A stretch of 64,000 bases of DNA, taken from the NCBI GenBank assembly GCA_021464245.1, contig JADCRB010000064.1, forward strand, positions 3,527,455 through 3,591,454, given 5' to 3'. Below the pieces are notes generated by a model. The model was not told where the DNA came from and ran no database searches. It saw only the letters and a list, made by a program, of their open reading frames with translations. A program made the position numbers and the translations under genes. Below, piece after piece: positions 20,290-32,803 of this stretch (position 1 is the stretch's first letter; the number at the start of each line of letters is the position of its first letter). The DNA comes from Carallia brachiata. Its lineage: Eukaryota; Streptophyta; Magnoliopsida; Malpighiales; Rhizophoraceae.

Positions 20290-20782
20290 ACAAAAACAAA
20301 GGAAAGACGGCTTTTTGCCCGACTTGTCGGCTCGGTGCAAAAATTGGGAAGTCCGGGCGGTCAGAAACGCGAATCGTCGTTTATTGGAAATAGTAGTGGA
20401 AGGAGCGTGGCTTGACCTGACATGGAAATCAGCTTCTTGCCTTTTTATGTTTTTTTTTTTCTTTTCAAGAAACCTTTTTATGTTTTTCTTTTTTTTTTCT
20501 TTTAAATTATGTTTAAATAAAATTCTTAAAAAAAAAAGAAAAGTGAAAGAGAAGAAAGTAAGAGAAAGAATTATTAGAAAAATATTTTTTATTATTTTTT
20601 ATATTTGAAAAGAGGTGATAGAAGAAATAAAGAAAAATTATAAATTATTTTGTTTAAAAAAGAGTGAAAAGTAATGAGAGAAAACTAAAATATATTAGTA
20701 TAACATTTTCACTTTTTGTAATAAATTATATTTAAATATTTTATTGAAATAAAATTGTAATTATTAGACAAAACTTGCAAGG
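20290..20782. other. AT-rich spacer, no gene seen
   Basis: T- and A-run-rich DNA (20450-20760) with no ORF of interest and no clear repeat ends. Confidence 0.5.
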
Positions 20783-21153
20783 TTCAGGCATATTAGACTG
20801 TATGGGGGAATCTTTCAATGCCAAAAAGTCACACCTCCCCCGCTATCGAAGGCGGGGGAAACCATCGGAGACGCCAACCCGCACCAAGCTCACGAGCACC
20901 AAGGCACTTGATCAAAGAAGACGACCCACACCTTTAGCAATAGCAACCACAGCAACAGAAACGAAACCAGACAATAGGACAAGGTCCCACCCAAACCCAC
21001 AAAGGGTAGAAAGCTCACGGAGAAGTACGAACACTCACACCAACCAAGAGACCAACCGAGTGGCTGGAATAGAAGAAGAAAGCTCTTGACACACATTAAT
21101 AGAAACGTGTGCACAATAGCAAACCTTTGTTAATACATTGTATAACATCATTA
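20783..21153 (-). mobile_element. Partial copy of the retro-insertion at 39742-40587
   Basis: Collinear with 40210-40587 (shared TCAATGCCAAAAAG, CCAACCCGCACCAAGCTCA, ACCCACAAAGGGTAGA, TGGAATAGAAGAAGAAAGCT). It includes the 17 bp ATTGTATAACATCATTA (21137-21153) that flanks the 40 kb element, but lacks the poly(A)-side half. It is therefore a fragment, possibly copied at DNA level together with part of the flank. Confidence 0.7.
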
Positions 21154-23280
21154 AGAATGATTTAGAGTCAATTTAATTAATGAATCCGCAAATATTTTTG
21201 TAGTATTTGTGAATGTAATTACTAGACAATATTCATGTTGGTATGGTCGAAATGTGGACTTTCTTTTGGGTTTCTCTGGATAGGACCATATCAATTATTT
21301 TTATTAATAAATGCATAATAAATAAACTTTTCATTGAAAGAAATTCCTAATTCGGTCCTAGTTATTTTCAAAGAGCTTTCCTATTCCAACTTTATTTTAG
21401 ATAAAGTTTATTTATCTCTTTCATGAGTTCATAAGTGAACAGATAGTTAAACAAGGAAATTATATTTCAAATAAAACATATTTATAGTTTTAAAAATGGG
21501 AAAATTTTGGTTGTTTAACTTCAATAGTTACAAAATAATAATAAAATGTTATAGGCCATTGAACTATTGAATTAAAAAAATAGAAAACAAATAAATTGTC
21601 AGACACCGTTGATTAGACTATGTAACTGCTCTGAAAATAACGAAACGAAGCCATCTAGTGTTATTTCTAAAAATATAGTTGTCTCCAAAATGAAATGTAA
21701 TACGTAATTAAATTTTGATAACAAGTGAGAAACCTGCTCTCAGATGCGTGGTTGTCTAATAAACTGGACAAAAAATTTATGCTAATTATATAAAGTCAAT
21801 TTGTTTGATTCATTTTTCTCTAGATAAGAGCAACGTTTAATTAATAATTAAGAGAAAAATTTTAAAAAATTATATTCAAAAACAAATTCGCATTAAATCC
21901 CAAAAAAAATACTACTTTCCTTTTTAGGGTTCATTTAATTTAGGGTTAATGTAAAAAAAAAAAAGCACAAACTTTTAACTTTTTTCTAATTTTAGCATGA
22001 GCTTTTTTTTTTATCCAATATAACACGAAGTTTATAACTGGGTCTAAACATATCAATTCATCAATATCAGTTAAAAAACTCTATTATTTCAGTGTTGTGA
22101 AATACCAAGTTGGCACAAAAGCCTACGTCACCATGCTATGTAGATGCTTTAATTCTGACTTAATTTTTATAATAAAAAATTAATAAAAATTAGTTGTCAT
22201 CGCAAGCATGTAAAAAAAAATATTTCATTCTTTACATATAAGGTGAATTTATTTAATGGAAACTTAGGGCACATTCACATTAATTTCGGAAAATTCTTCT
22301 TTTGTCAATAGAAGATATGACAAGACTATCATTTAAAAAAAGAGGAGTTAGAAAGAGATTGAGATTTAAACTAAAGTCTTTCAATTGAACGCCACCATCC
22401 AATCACTTCAACGGTTTAACTATTTGTGAGACCTGAATTTGGGAAATTTCTCTGAATGACAACAGAAAACCATGGAACAGGGCCACCTAGCCAGACCGGT
22501 CCATTCTATCAGGCTCAAAAACAAGAAGCGTTCATTTCGCCGCCGTCGGGAATCAATTGTCAAGATTCAAGACCAATAGACTATTAGCCATAAAATGTTC
22601 ATGGGCATGAAAACCCAAATAACCATGCATTAAAGCCTAACCTAAAAGTTCTTAGGAGGCCCAAGTTGAGAATGGACGTATTGTGTCTATCAGCACTGCT
22701 ATTGCCATAATATATTTTTTTTCTGGCTTAATAGTTCTGATCAAAAGCCCTTGCACGGCCCAAACCCAATATATTCAGTTACTCCCATAACGCCAATCTA
22801 ACTTGGGCCCCTTTTTCGGAAAACAATTTTTCAATCGATTATCATTGACAATGCTGTTGACATCCAGTAGATAACCACTTCCCACGGTGTCTGTCTGCGC
22901 AGCATTTCGTCGAAGATTTGGCAAACCAAAACTTGGTTCCCCACGTGTCGTATCCGTGACGATAAGGAATGTTTTTTATTTTTTGTTTGTCTTGAAAGAA
23001 TGGTCACTATCACCGAAGAGTAATCAGAAGTGAGTAGATTCAAACTACGGTTAATTAATCTCCACTCACTGTAGAGGCACGTTCTCATTCCTACTGCTTC
23101 TTGGGACGGTTATTCTAGTTAACAGGGAAGGGGAGGTGTGGAAGAGGCTTCTAATGCATTTTAACTAGCTGTCAGGTGCCAACTATGTTCTCCTATTTCA
23201 ATTTTCCTAGCAGCTAAACAGAGCTCTGAAAAAACAAGGGAAAGAAAAAGGGGTGAAGAATCGGAATAACTGTTTTTAAG
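21154..23280. other. Intergenic, no gene recognised
   Basis: AT-rich DNA. The segment 21930-22240 (TTAGGGTTAATG..., then long A/T runs) resembles degenerate MITE sequence, but I could not define ends. 22440-23100 has scattered short ORFs without domains. Confidence 0.45.
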
Positions 23281-23522
23281 AAGTGAAAATTTCCATTATC
23301 AAAGAACTTAAAATACAAACAAGGACTGTTAAACCACCGACACCGTCAAAGGGATTGGTGGCAAGCTAACCTAAACAAATCAAAACTACATTAATGAAGG
23401 AAAATTCCTTATGTCCTGCAAAAGCCCAAGATTATTTATAACTCCACATTTGACTTCAAACTCAGTAACAGAAGAAAGTCTCAATATTGAGACTTACAAA
23501 AGTGTCTCAATAAATCAACCTC

Positions 23523-23819
23523 TCACGTCCGAGTGGTCTTAACTGCATCGGCCGCCGTGAGCCGCTTGGCTTGCATTGAAGCAGTGGAGCTAAGGTAGTT
23601 TTCAATGGAAGAGTAGGCTTCACTGCGCATCAAGCGCTCACCCACGAATTCGTTGAAGGTGATTTCTGTACAAGGGTACACAAAAGTGAAGATTCTTGGG
23701 GAGTATTTCTCTGTGTAGTGTCTAAGTTCATAAGGGCAATATTGCTTGAACATGGCCCAGATAAACATTAGACCTGCAATAATGGAACCCAGATGAGCAA
23801 ACATGTCTCCTGACTTCAT
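23523..23819 (-). pseudogene. Truncated AAA-ATPase, AAA_assoc N-terminal domain only
   Basis: A 98-codon ORF reading GSIIAGLMFIWAMFKQYCPY, then ELRHYTEKYSPRIFTFVYP, ITFNEF and GERLMRSEAYSSIENYLSS. This is the membrane-anchored N-terminal region of plant AAA-ATPases of the At3g28580/ASD type, which normally have ~500 residues with a Walker-type ATPase core. Here a stop follows AKRLTAADAVKTTRT, and downstream sequence (23280-23520) has no AAA domain. It may be a truncated gene copy. A short standalone membrane peptide is possible but unsupported. Confidence 0.75.
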
Positions 23820-24059
23820 ATTGGAATCTTTAAAAATTGCCTTTTTCTTCCTCTGGAAAATACAATCTGGCTTACTTGCGGGGTGGGGGCTGTTGTATTG
23901 AGAGTTGAGGAGATTTATTGATCCAGATCAAGCCTAGAACACAAGGAGGCAGAATAATTGAAGGAAAAGTAAAAAAGGTTGTGGTCCTGAGGAGAGGAGC
24001 AGAGAAATAACAGGAAGATGTGAAAGAGGACGATTAATTGTTGGAAGTGAAATATTTAA

Positions 24060-27000
24060 TGAAATTTTTTATATGGATTTAAAGTGGCACAAGTTATTTA
24101 ATAGTTGAATTTTAAAATAAAAAAATAAATTATTAGATATTATTATATAAATTAAGTAATTATTATAATATTATATAAATCATAACTATATGTCAGGTTG
24201 TAAAGTATAAAATAAGTGTACTGTGCAACCCAATTTGTCAAAGAAGCAAGAGGGACATCAAAGTCAAGCAGTTATCGGTGCCAGACCATTAGCTTAAGAA
24301 AACTATGGAAGAAGTATTGAAAACATCTAAACATAATTAGTAAATTATTACAATTTCTTTATATTTTTTGCGCTAAATTATATTTTGTATTATTAGTTAT
24401 TACGATATTTGTATTACTATAACTTGGAGAAAGTGGGAGCCCTTCAATCAGTGAGTTGTGCCTCCCACTAAGGAATGCACAAATACGATTTTCAATTGTT
24501 ACACAAGTAAAAAAATATATATATATTATAATGATTTTCTTAAAATTTTCACTGTTAGTAGGCAAGTTTGGTGAATTTTCAGTGTTAGTAGTGTCCTAAC
24601 GATTTATGCAATTATTTTTTCTTCCATATCAATTGTAATAACATGCACCACTATCCACTAATCCTGCCACTTAACGGGCCCACTTTTGGTCTTTTTTTTA
24701 TGTGAATGCCATGAGAAAAGAAATGAGCAATCTGGGGTCGTAGTTTTGATTGGGAGCTTTTTCCACAGAATCGGCAAGGGTAGGCATTGATGAGTAAGTT
24801 AGCAGATGTCACCTGTGATGAAACAAATGATTTATGTTGGAAAATTGAATTGTTTGACACTGGTTGGTGGCATGGCTTTCCGATCGGTATCTGTCCATTT
24901 GACCCAATAAATAACAGAACAAAATTCCATGCGACTGCTATGACAATGCTGTTTGTCTGGTACTGCCTTGCCTTGATCTGCTTTCATACTCGGGCGGCTG
25001 CTACACTGATGAGAGAGCAACGGCATGATTTTATTAAACAATCCTCCACCTCCCCCCCCCCCCCCCCACCCTTTTCTTTTTTTTTTTCTTTATCAGATTT
25101 TATTATAACTTTCTTTGGTTGATACTAACATCCCTTGGATCCCTGACCTAAGAGGGACATGTTTAGACTGATTGCCATTAGGAGAAGCGGGGAGGGACAT
25201 GTTTAGATTTTATTTTATTTTTTGGTTTAACATGTTTAGATTTTATTATAACTTTCTTGGTAATTTGGGCTTAACGTCTGCCGTTGAAATGCCACACATC
25301 CATGAAGAGCCCAATTTAAATGATTAACAAATTGAATTCTACACTTCAGGCCCAATAAACACTGGGGAGGTTTCAGGCCCAACCTCCTCAAATATCCGCA
25401 ATTTGTGGGAATTGGGGGCATAAGGGGCATTCTTCCCTAGAGGGCTAGTGTGCTACGCATTTCATTAGTAGTCTTCCTACACGGCAACGAACTTTTTTTT
25501 TTTTTTTTTTTTGTGTCAATGAGGTTGTCTGTTACTTAGGAATGGGAACACTCTTCCTACCACTAAACAAATTAAGTATTAACCATCCTCGAGCTCAAAG
25601 AAAAAAATTTATTGGGCCGTGCCCCAAAACACCTATGAATTTAAGTCCAATTTTCACTGTGACATCGATTTCAGTAAAATAGTTATTAGCAAATTTATCT
25701 GGGCAGACCCAAGAGGGGTTACTACATTTATGGGAACCTATGCTTGATCGGGGGAAAGCCCAATTGGGTCATCTCAAAAACCCATAATCCTCTACTGTCT
25801 AGCTCAACGCATAAGCGAAACAAAATTTAGAAAAAAAAAAAAAACAAATAAACAAACAAAATTCAGAAAAATTAGCCTAGGAAGGGGTGTTTCTAACTTC
25901 CAACGGAACTCTCATTCGCATACACACTGTCTATAACGAAAACAAGGATAAAAAAAAAAAAAATGTTTAGATTGTATTACGGACCCACTTTTTTTGTTTT
26001 GATGTCATGGACTCACATTTAAATGGCCGTCGTTGTGTCATCCGCAAACGAATCAATGACTCGTATAGAATCCTAGCCAACCCAGTCTGATCCATTTCTC
26101 TTTGGGTATTTATTGGCCTTTTTTGGGCTTGATGAATAATTTTTTTGGTACCGCACGTTGAAAGCTGATTTGGGCCTTAAGCCTTCTGTTGGGATGATAT
26201 CTAAATACCCAAAGAGACAACAAGGGAACAGCAAGAACGGCTTTTGGGTTAGCGACATGATCCATAATTCCTTAACCTTAGGGCCCAAACTGAGGTCCAG
26301 GTGGGGTGGGCAAAGGCACAAGGGCACTGCACACAAGCCCACCAAGAAAGACATTAAATTGTGTTTTTCTGACCCAATTTCTTGGGCTTTTTTACTTTTT
26401 TTAAACGGACAACAATTCTCTTTCTCCAAAATAGTGACTTGTAATAAAAATGCTGGTTGGCCCAGACACGTGTGTTGTCCTTGCCAACGAGGGGCCACCC
26501 AATCACCAATGTTGGATGACTCAAGATCTCGATTCTCGTTTTTTTTTTAATGTATGTTCATGATTAAGTATTAACGAACGGTTTCCATAAGTCTACCATC
26601 TAGCACATTGTTTGAACGCAACATGAGTAGGATTCAAATTAGAGAACTGAGACCTTATCAATCCATATCGAGTTGTTGCTTGTTTCTTATTGTCATCGAT
26701 CTATTTTTTTACGAAGAAAATGTTGAAAGAATATACAGCTACACGTAGCGAATTTATCCCCAAAAAAAAAATCAATATAAAAACTCATAATTTTTAGGTG
26801 AGATGGGTATCTAAAAGGAATAAGTAAAAATTATTGACATGAGGACGAAAAGGAGGGGTTGGAATTATGTTTTTGATCCCATTACTCTTGAAAATTACAA
26901 GGTGAAGAAAATTAATACTAATAAGTAAAACCAGTGACCACTTCATTTTCAATACACAAATATGCCACTCTTAAAAAATACCTAACATGAGGTTAGAGCC

Positions 27001-27100
27001 AAAAAAAAAAAACGCCAAAAAAGAAAAGCAAATTCAAAGCATTAGCGAAACAGTAGCAAAGAACCCTAGAGCAATCTCATATGTCTGTCGTAGAAAAAAA
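24060..27100. other. Intergenic, no gene recognised
   Basis: AT-rich stretches (24060-24190), homopolymer runs (C run near 25052-25068, T runs near 25494-25512, A runs near 25830 and 25960) and several short ORFs without recognisable domains. ORFs on both strands at 26073-26550 overlap and show no motif. Confidence 0.45.
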
Positions 27101-27101
27101 C

Positions 27102-27145
27102 AAACCCCTAACGCCACATCTTGTTATCACCAATGACTTAAACTC
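27102..27145 (-). pseudogene. Fragment resembling exon 2 end of the zinc-finger gene
   Basis: AAACCCCTAACGCCACATCT and the following 24 bases align with 28518-28562, the last codons, stop and start of the 3' UTR of the two-exon zinc-finger gene, with several mismatches. No matching exon 1 is seen nearby. It could be a relic of a third, dispersed copy or a shared repeat. Confidence 0.35.
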
Positions 27146-27407
27146 AAACAAACATAAAGAAAAAATTATCAAATCATCAGCCAAACTATCAACTGGAGTG
27201 TTGATTTACCTCTCCAACTGAAAACACTATGCTTACTAATATTGGCATTGGCCTCGTTGATTTCTACTTAGTATTTATGGCCGTAGATGTCTTTTATCGT
27301 GTTTTATCTAAAATTATCAGAATGGGACCGTTATCGAACTGAAAATATTAGTAGGTCAGGTCAAAGTTCAACTAGTTGAACATTTCAAACCGATATTTGA
27401 ACTAGTA

Positions 27408-27413
<6 letters not shown>

Positions 27414-27453
<40 letters not shown>
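27414..27453. repeat. (AT)n microsatellite
   Basis: About 19 AT units, embedded in AT-rich intergenic DNA. Confidence 0.95.
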
Positions 27454-27457
<4 letters not shown>

Positions 27458-28500
27458 AAAAAATAATACTTATATATTACTTAAATATTAATTTTTTTAT
27501 TTTTAAGGATTAAATTAAAAGTTTCACTTAAATTAAAACTAAATTGAAAATTTTAATTAAATTTAAAATTTAAAATATAATTTAAATAAAATTTGAAATC
27601 AAATTATAATTTATAAATTTTTCATTTAATTTAGATTGATTGGACGATTTGATTTTTTTTACCATTTTTGATCAGTTTTCACCGGTCCAAATCTTGTATA
27701 AATTTTGTCTTGAATCGAACTAAATCGCTAATTCATTACCAATTAAATCAGTCAGACCGACCGGTCCAATTCAAATTTTACAATGAGGGTTTTACCGTGG
27801 TTGACATCCGTCATTGTTTGTCTCTAAGCTAAGAACAGGCAACCGTACGCATCAGGCACTTCACATGCGATGACTGACGCGGGTAACACGAAATAATTGG
27901 GAAAAATGTTTTTTTTTATCATATTATTAATATGACATCATGAATTGCTTAGCATTATGGGAGAGGGGAAGGACGTGTCCTCCGTTCCATTCAAAGGCAA
28001 TGCCCAATTACTGGAATCGGCGGGCGACGTTAGACGCTTCGTAGGCCCAACCCCTTTCCCTGTTGGATCCCCTTGGACTATCTCAATCTCATGTGGGTTT
28101 GGACATGGACAAAATTACGACCCATCTCAAAACATCGAATTCACGACTGTATTTTTGTTTGCGTTGCAGATGGCAAGTGATGTTGGACCATCCTCCTGAT
28201 CATGTGAGACTGCAACTGGCCCAAGATGGCGTTGAGGTACAATAATCTTGGTCGAAATCACCTTTCTCTCCTTAATGTAAAAGCTGTAACCTTCCAAACG
28301 AAACCGAAAAAAAAAAATTGTTGTAACGCCAGTATCTATTGTTGCAAGAGCGCCATTGCATTATTAAAATTTTTATTACACTTTGAGAATTTTAATTGCT
28401 CAATTTTTAATTCAAATATAACGAGTTTTCGAGTTTTTCAAGCACGGTGATATTTTCAATAACAAAATAAGTTCTGAATGCTTGCACAGAAGACAGCTAT
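27454..28500. other. Intergenic, no gene recognised
   Basis: AT-rich to 27780. A moderately GC-richer segment at 27945-28250 has an 84-codon ORF (start MLSIMGEGKDVSSV) without a recognisable domain or codon evidence, so I do not call a gene. Confidence 0.4.
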
Positions 28501-28524
28501 AATAACCAGAAAAAATTAAAATCC

Positions 28525-29059
28525 CTAACGCCACATCTTGTAACAACCGACGAAGTTTGAGTCATTGCCGTGTTTTCCCTTGATATACTCTACTCCCATC
28601 GCATTGATATGCCACCCATTCTGCAAAAATAAGAATTAATTTTTGAACAGGAACAGCACGACTAAAGAAAAATAAGGAAAAAAAAATAAAGCATACATAG
28701 CATTTCTTGGCGTGAATCTCCATTAATGCGTCAGTGCAAAAGCAATTGCCACACTTGGGGCATGATACTCTCATCTCTAGCTCGTAATCCTCCGTGCAAT
28801 CATTTGCCACCACTTTCTCATCAAAAAGCCTCCCACAGTATATGCAAACTTTCTTGCTCTTTTCCCTGGCGGCACAGTCAGTCCTGGCCAGCTTAGCGGC
28901 CAAAAAATCCTGATTTGGACTTTTGTGCTGGTTGCTGGCCTTTTTCAGCTTACGCAAGACGATGGCGAAAAAGTTCATCGTAGCAGAAACAGTAACGGCC
29001 GGTGAACGCACGCCGATGAAAGAAATATATTGGAGAATTAGTGATAATCTGCGAAACAT
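28525..29059 (-). CDS. C2HC zinc-finger protein, dispersed two-exon copy
   Basis: Exon 1: 29059..28697 (121 codons from MFRRLSLILQ; alternative start MNFFAIVLRKLKKASN at 28978). Donor GTATGC, acceptor TTTTTGCAG. Exon 2: 28620..28525 (31 codons and TAG), beginning NGWHINAMGVEYIKGKHGND and in phase. Predicted length 152 or 125 residues. Both finger motifs are recognisable, CIYC...NDC and CPKC...IHAKKC, but the His of finger one is Asn here (VVANDC versus VEAHDC in the array). It also lacks the 8-residue APKRA-containing segment of array copies. It shares the GA-rich leader (29060-29215) with the array and shows the gene structure from which array copies derive. Family not recognised. It is a relative, not necessarily the direct parent, of the array. 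Confidence 0.65.
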
Positions 29060-29236
29060 ATTTTGTGAGAATGAGGCGTTGGAGAGTGAGTGAGTGAGTG
29101 AGAGAGAGAGACAAAAGAGAGAGAGGTTGAGAACGCTATTGATTTCTGAGGCCGTGGGGAAGGAGAGAGTTGAGAATACGTGGAAGAGGCGGAGGGGGAG
29201 GGTTTTCTTTGTTCAAAAATAACACAAAAATAAAAA

Positions 29237-29238
<2 letters not shown>

Positions 29239-29282
<44 letters not shown>
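29239..29282. repeat. (TA)n microsatellite
   Basis: Uninterrupted TA repeat at the left edge of the tandem-duplicated region. Confidence 0.95.
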
Positions 29283-29287
<5 letters not shown>

Positions 29288-29332
29288 TATGGTTTTAAAA
29301 CAAAAATCTGAAAGAATTTTTTAAAGAAAAAT

Positions 29333-32300
29333 TTAGATTTTAATATCTTGGATTTTTGATCTAGCGGATCCAACTCAGTGGCAGCTAGAGAGCATACACC
29401 CAAAATATTTAGAGAGAGAAAAGAAAGAATGCAAAGCTTTAGAAGAGAGGATTTTGCTTTGCATGGGATGGATTGAAAGGCTTTGAGGGGTGCCTATTTA
29501 TAAGGTTTTGGGGGAGGATAGAGCCAAAATTGTATGACTTGGATCATACATGACAAGGGCCCTTTTAGGTGGTTGATGTTGATATCTTGCATGGCTATCA
29601 ACTTTGCCAACTTTGAATGATGTGGATCTTACATGGCAAGGGTCCTCTTTGGTGGTTGGATTTTGACATTTTTCTTTTCTTTTTTTTTTTTAATGTATAA
29701 TGAATATTGTTAGATTGATGGACATAATGTATTGATTATTTTGGAGACAATTATATTTTTAAAAGTAGTATTGAATACGAGTTAAAATATATCTTTAGAG
29801 TGTAACCGAAATAAAAAAAAAGAAAAAACACAAAAGAGGAAAAAAGAAAATAGAAAAAAAAAATACAAAGCCTCCAACATGTGATGAATATACAAGAGCT
29901 CCAATAATGTCACCCACTTTTGTCAACCCATGGTCCGAAACTTGATACTTGATGCAGGATGAAGACATGTCAATAAATTATGGGACATTGAAGCCTTATA
30001 GCTTCATTTACAACAAATTGGAAAATCTATAGAAAAAAAAAACTTAATACAAGAAATTTTAATTAGAAAAAGTTGTGAAAATGAAGGTAGCCTCTTTGGA
30101 ACTGTCAAATTAGAACTCAAATCAGAGTTAGAAAAACATGTTGCCAAACAAAAAAGAGGACAAGGTGATCAAGATGCACAGAGGTGGAAGTTGTAGCGAA
30201 AGAGGCCCGAATTCATACATGAACAAAGAGTGGAAGAGGCGCCAATTTAGTTGCAAGCCTCCGGTTATTAGTGTAAAGTATTCATCAACATATGGATTCC
30301 CGCCAACAAAGGCACTTCATTTAATTATAAAATTAAATTCTATATAAGAAAGACACCCCCACCCCACATCTTTAGACCACCTTCTCTATAGGGTTTGATT
30401 TACCTTGCCAACTGAACAAATAAAATTAGCAAACAGGGATAAAAGAAGAGCCAAAAAAGAAGAAAAAAGGACAGATAAGAAAATTTGGAAACAAAATGCT
30501 TCAAATCAACGTAGCAAAAAGTTTAAAAATGGGAGTATGGATATCGATTGGTTTTATTTAGTTAATCAAACGAACACACAATTATGCCACGTCAGTCTGG
30601 ATTAGCTGCTCAACTTTCGTTCCTTGCTGGCGTGTCAAGTAATAAAACTGATACTACTTTTATTGAAACAACATTTTCTTTAAGCTACATTACCCTTTAT
30701 CTTTTTAAGAAAAAGTTTGGGGGCTAAAGGCCCCTAATCAAAGAGTCCATAGCCCTCAGAGGAGAGAGAAGAGGGGCCTATGGACCCCTATTGCTAGGGG
30801 TGAGAGCCCCCTAGTCCCCTTTTGTTTTTTATTTTTGTTGTGGATCCCAAAAGTATTCTTGTTACATTTTTTTTTTCCAACTGTTAATTGTGTTTTTTTT
30901 TTTATTTTATTTATAAAAGCAAAGTTCTGTGGGTTGTTATTTTTTGTAAAATATTAACAAGATATATGCCAAAATTAATCTTTGCTTTTAAATTTCTGTT
31001 TTATGACTAAGGAATTGATTTTTTTTTTCTTTAATCTCTATTTTTTTTTTTATTGCTCTTAATACTTATTATGTGAAAGAGAACAAATTCCTGTCAGAGG
31101 AAAAAAATTAACCAAGTCGAAAAACTTCAATAAAAGAAAATTTTTTTTGAAATGTAATTAATGGATACGTAGTAGACAAGTAGAAATTTGAACTATTAAA
31201 TAGTAAAAGGTATATTAAATAAATAAAAATAAATTGTAAATATCATTAAATTGAGTACATAATTAATGCATGTTTTACTAAATTTGTCAAAATAGTTTTG
31301 ATCATACATTGCATCCCCTTTATATTTGAATACTGCAGCATTAATTTTTGAGCACTAATTTTAATTCATGGAGAACATGTTGCTTTTTCAACTGGTAACA
31401 GAATATGAATTTGAAAAGATTGGCACCTTTTTTTAACTGAACAAGTAAAAAGGTTGTACTGGTAATATGACTTATTCGAAACATTAGTGACATAAGTTAC
31501 TTTTATTAGAGCATTTTGCTAGTGAAATAAATTGGATTGAAAGCAGCAATCCCCATGTAAAACTCTTAGATGTTTAGATATGCCTTTCTTTTGATTTGGC
31601 TTTCCAATGTCCATCGCTCTAATTACAATCCTTGTAGATTTGGAGGACATAAATCGTGCATCATATTTGCTGCAAAAGTTTTAAATCTATTTAATTTTGT
31701 TTTCTATCTTTCCCTTGTCTAAATGATATAAATTGAAGAACTTACGGCGGCTGTGCATGCATTGCAAAGCTGCACACATTGTAGTTGAAAAAATGCGTGA
31801 CACCTGGCTATTGATGGTGCTATGCCCATTACCCAGGAAAATGGGGCTGCATGGGTAACATCACAATCATTAATGCAAGCATTTTTCAGCTCTAAAAAAA
31901 AAATAGAATTTTTATCCCATTTAATAAAAATAAACAAAAATATACCTATTATTAAATTTCAATAAATAGTATATGGTAAATGGTAGAGCTGCTCCTGCTT
32001 CAACGACCAGTTGATCTAAAAATATATTTATGGATCAGCAAATCAGTTTGGCAAGTAAATTTCCATGGTCAAATATCAGTATATCACGTGTACCAAAAAC
32101 AACCAATAGTAAGAATTAGGCTAACAAAAAAATGGTTGGTCCCGTTGGTCACTAGTGGTTAAATATAGGTAATTAAATTTGTCACGGAACCGGCTGACAG
32201 CTTCTTTTCAAAAACATAGATTTACTGGTAATTTCACTCATTTTCTTTTTCTCAGGACTAAATAAGTACGGTTCACATAACCTCTTTCTCTATGTGTATA

Positions 32301-32703
32301 AGGCTCTATGCTTCAAATTTTTTGTTCTAAACTTCAGTATATGAAAAGTTTATTAGATTTTAATTAATCCGATTTAAGTTAAGAATGACTCATTGAAGAG
32401 TAAAGGTCTTTTAACGTTTATTTTTCTTTATATATAAGACTAGAACACAAGATCTTATTTAAAAAAATTAAATTGTAATCACTTGAACCAATAAATATTA
32501 TTTTATAGTTTAGATTGCTTCTTTCTCTCTCACCGTAAAAATCTAATTTGGTTTGATCAGACCGAAAAAAAAAGACCCATCTCCTACTTAAACAATTCCC
32601 TACTCATTTGGATAAAAAAATCGTAATAATTTTATCCTAATGACCGTTAGTTTAGAGGATAATTTATTGGTTTCTTAATTTGGATAATTCACCCTGAACG
32701 TCG
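29333..32703. repeat. Tandem duplication, left copy (X)
   Basis: Collinear with 34375-37124. Shared sequence begins GATTTTAATATCTTGGATTT and ends TTGAACGTCG. It contains the right half of one TATA-bearing unit (29333-29690), A-rich DNA, then 30766-32703. The block 30208-30765 is present only here. No gene is supported: the minus ORF at 31719-31937 shows no domain. A G/C palindrome (CTAGGGG...CCCCTAG) lies near 30796-30816. Confidence 0.88.
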
Positions 32704-32803
32704 TGTTACGAGTAAATTTCGAGCCGGTAACAGTTAGACTAAAAAATACAAAAATAAATTACAGAAAAAAATTTAAAATTTATGCGGGTTCGATCTCTGA
32801 GTA

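Noticed and set aside
20775..21089. 104-codon Thr/Arg-rich ORF
   Set aside because: Lies wholly within the fragment of the retro-insertion and the homologous 40 kb segment does not keep the frame.
24787..25122. 111-codon ORF on the plus strand
   Set aside because: Ends in a homopolymer-coded Pro/Phe tail (C and T runs) and shows no domain.
26073..26550. Overlapping ORFs of 141 (minus) and 130 (plus) codons
   Set aside because: They shadow each other. Neither has a recognisable motif or splice context.
27945..28199. 84-codon ORF upstream of the zinc-finger gene
   Set aside because: No domain and no support for splicing; kept only as a note in the intergenic entry.
31719..31937. 72-codon minus ORF with several Cys and His
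   Set aside because: No regular finger spacing, and the copy in X' (36.2-36.4 kb) is disrupted by small indels.
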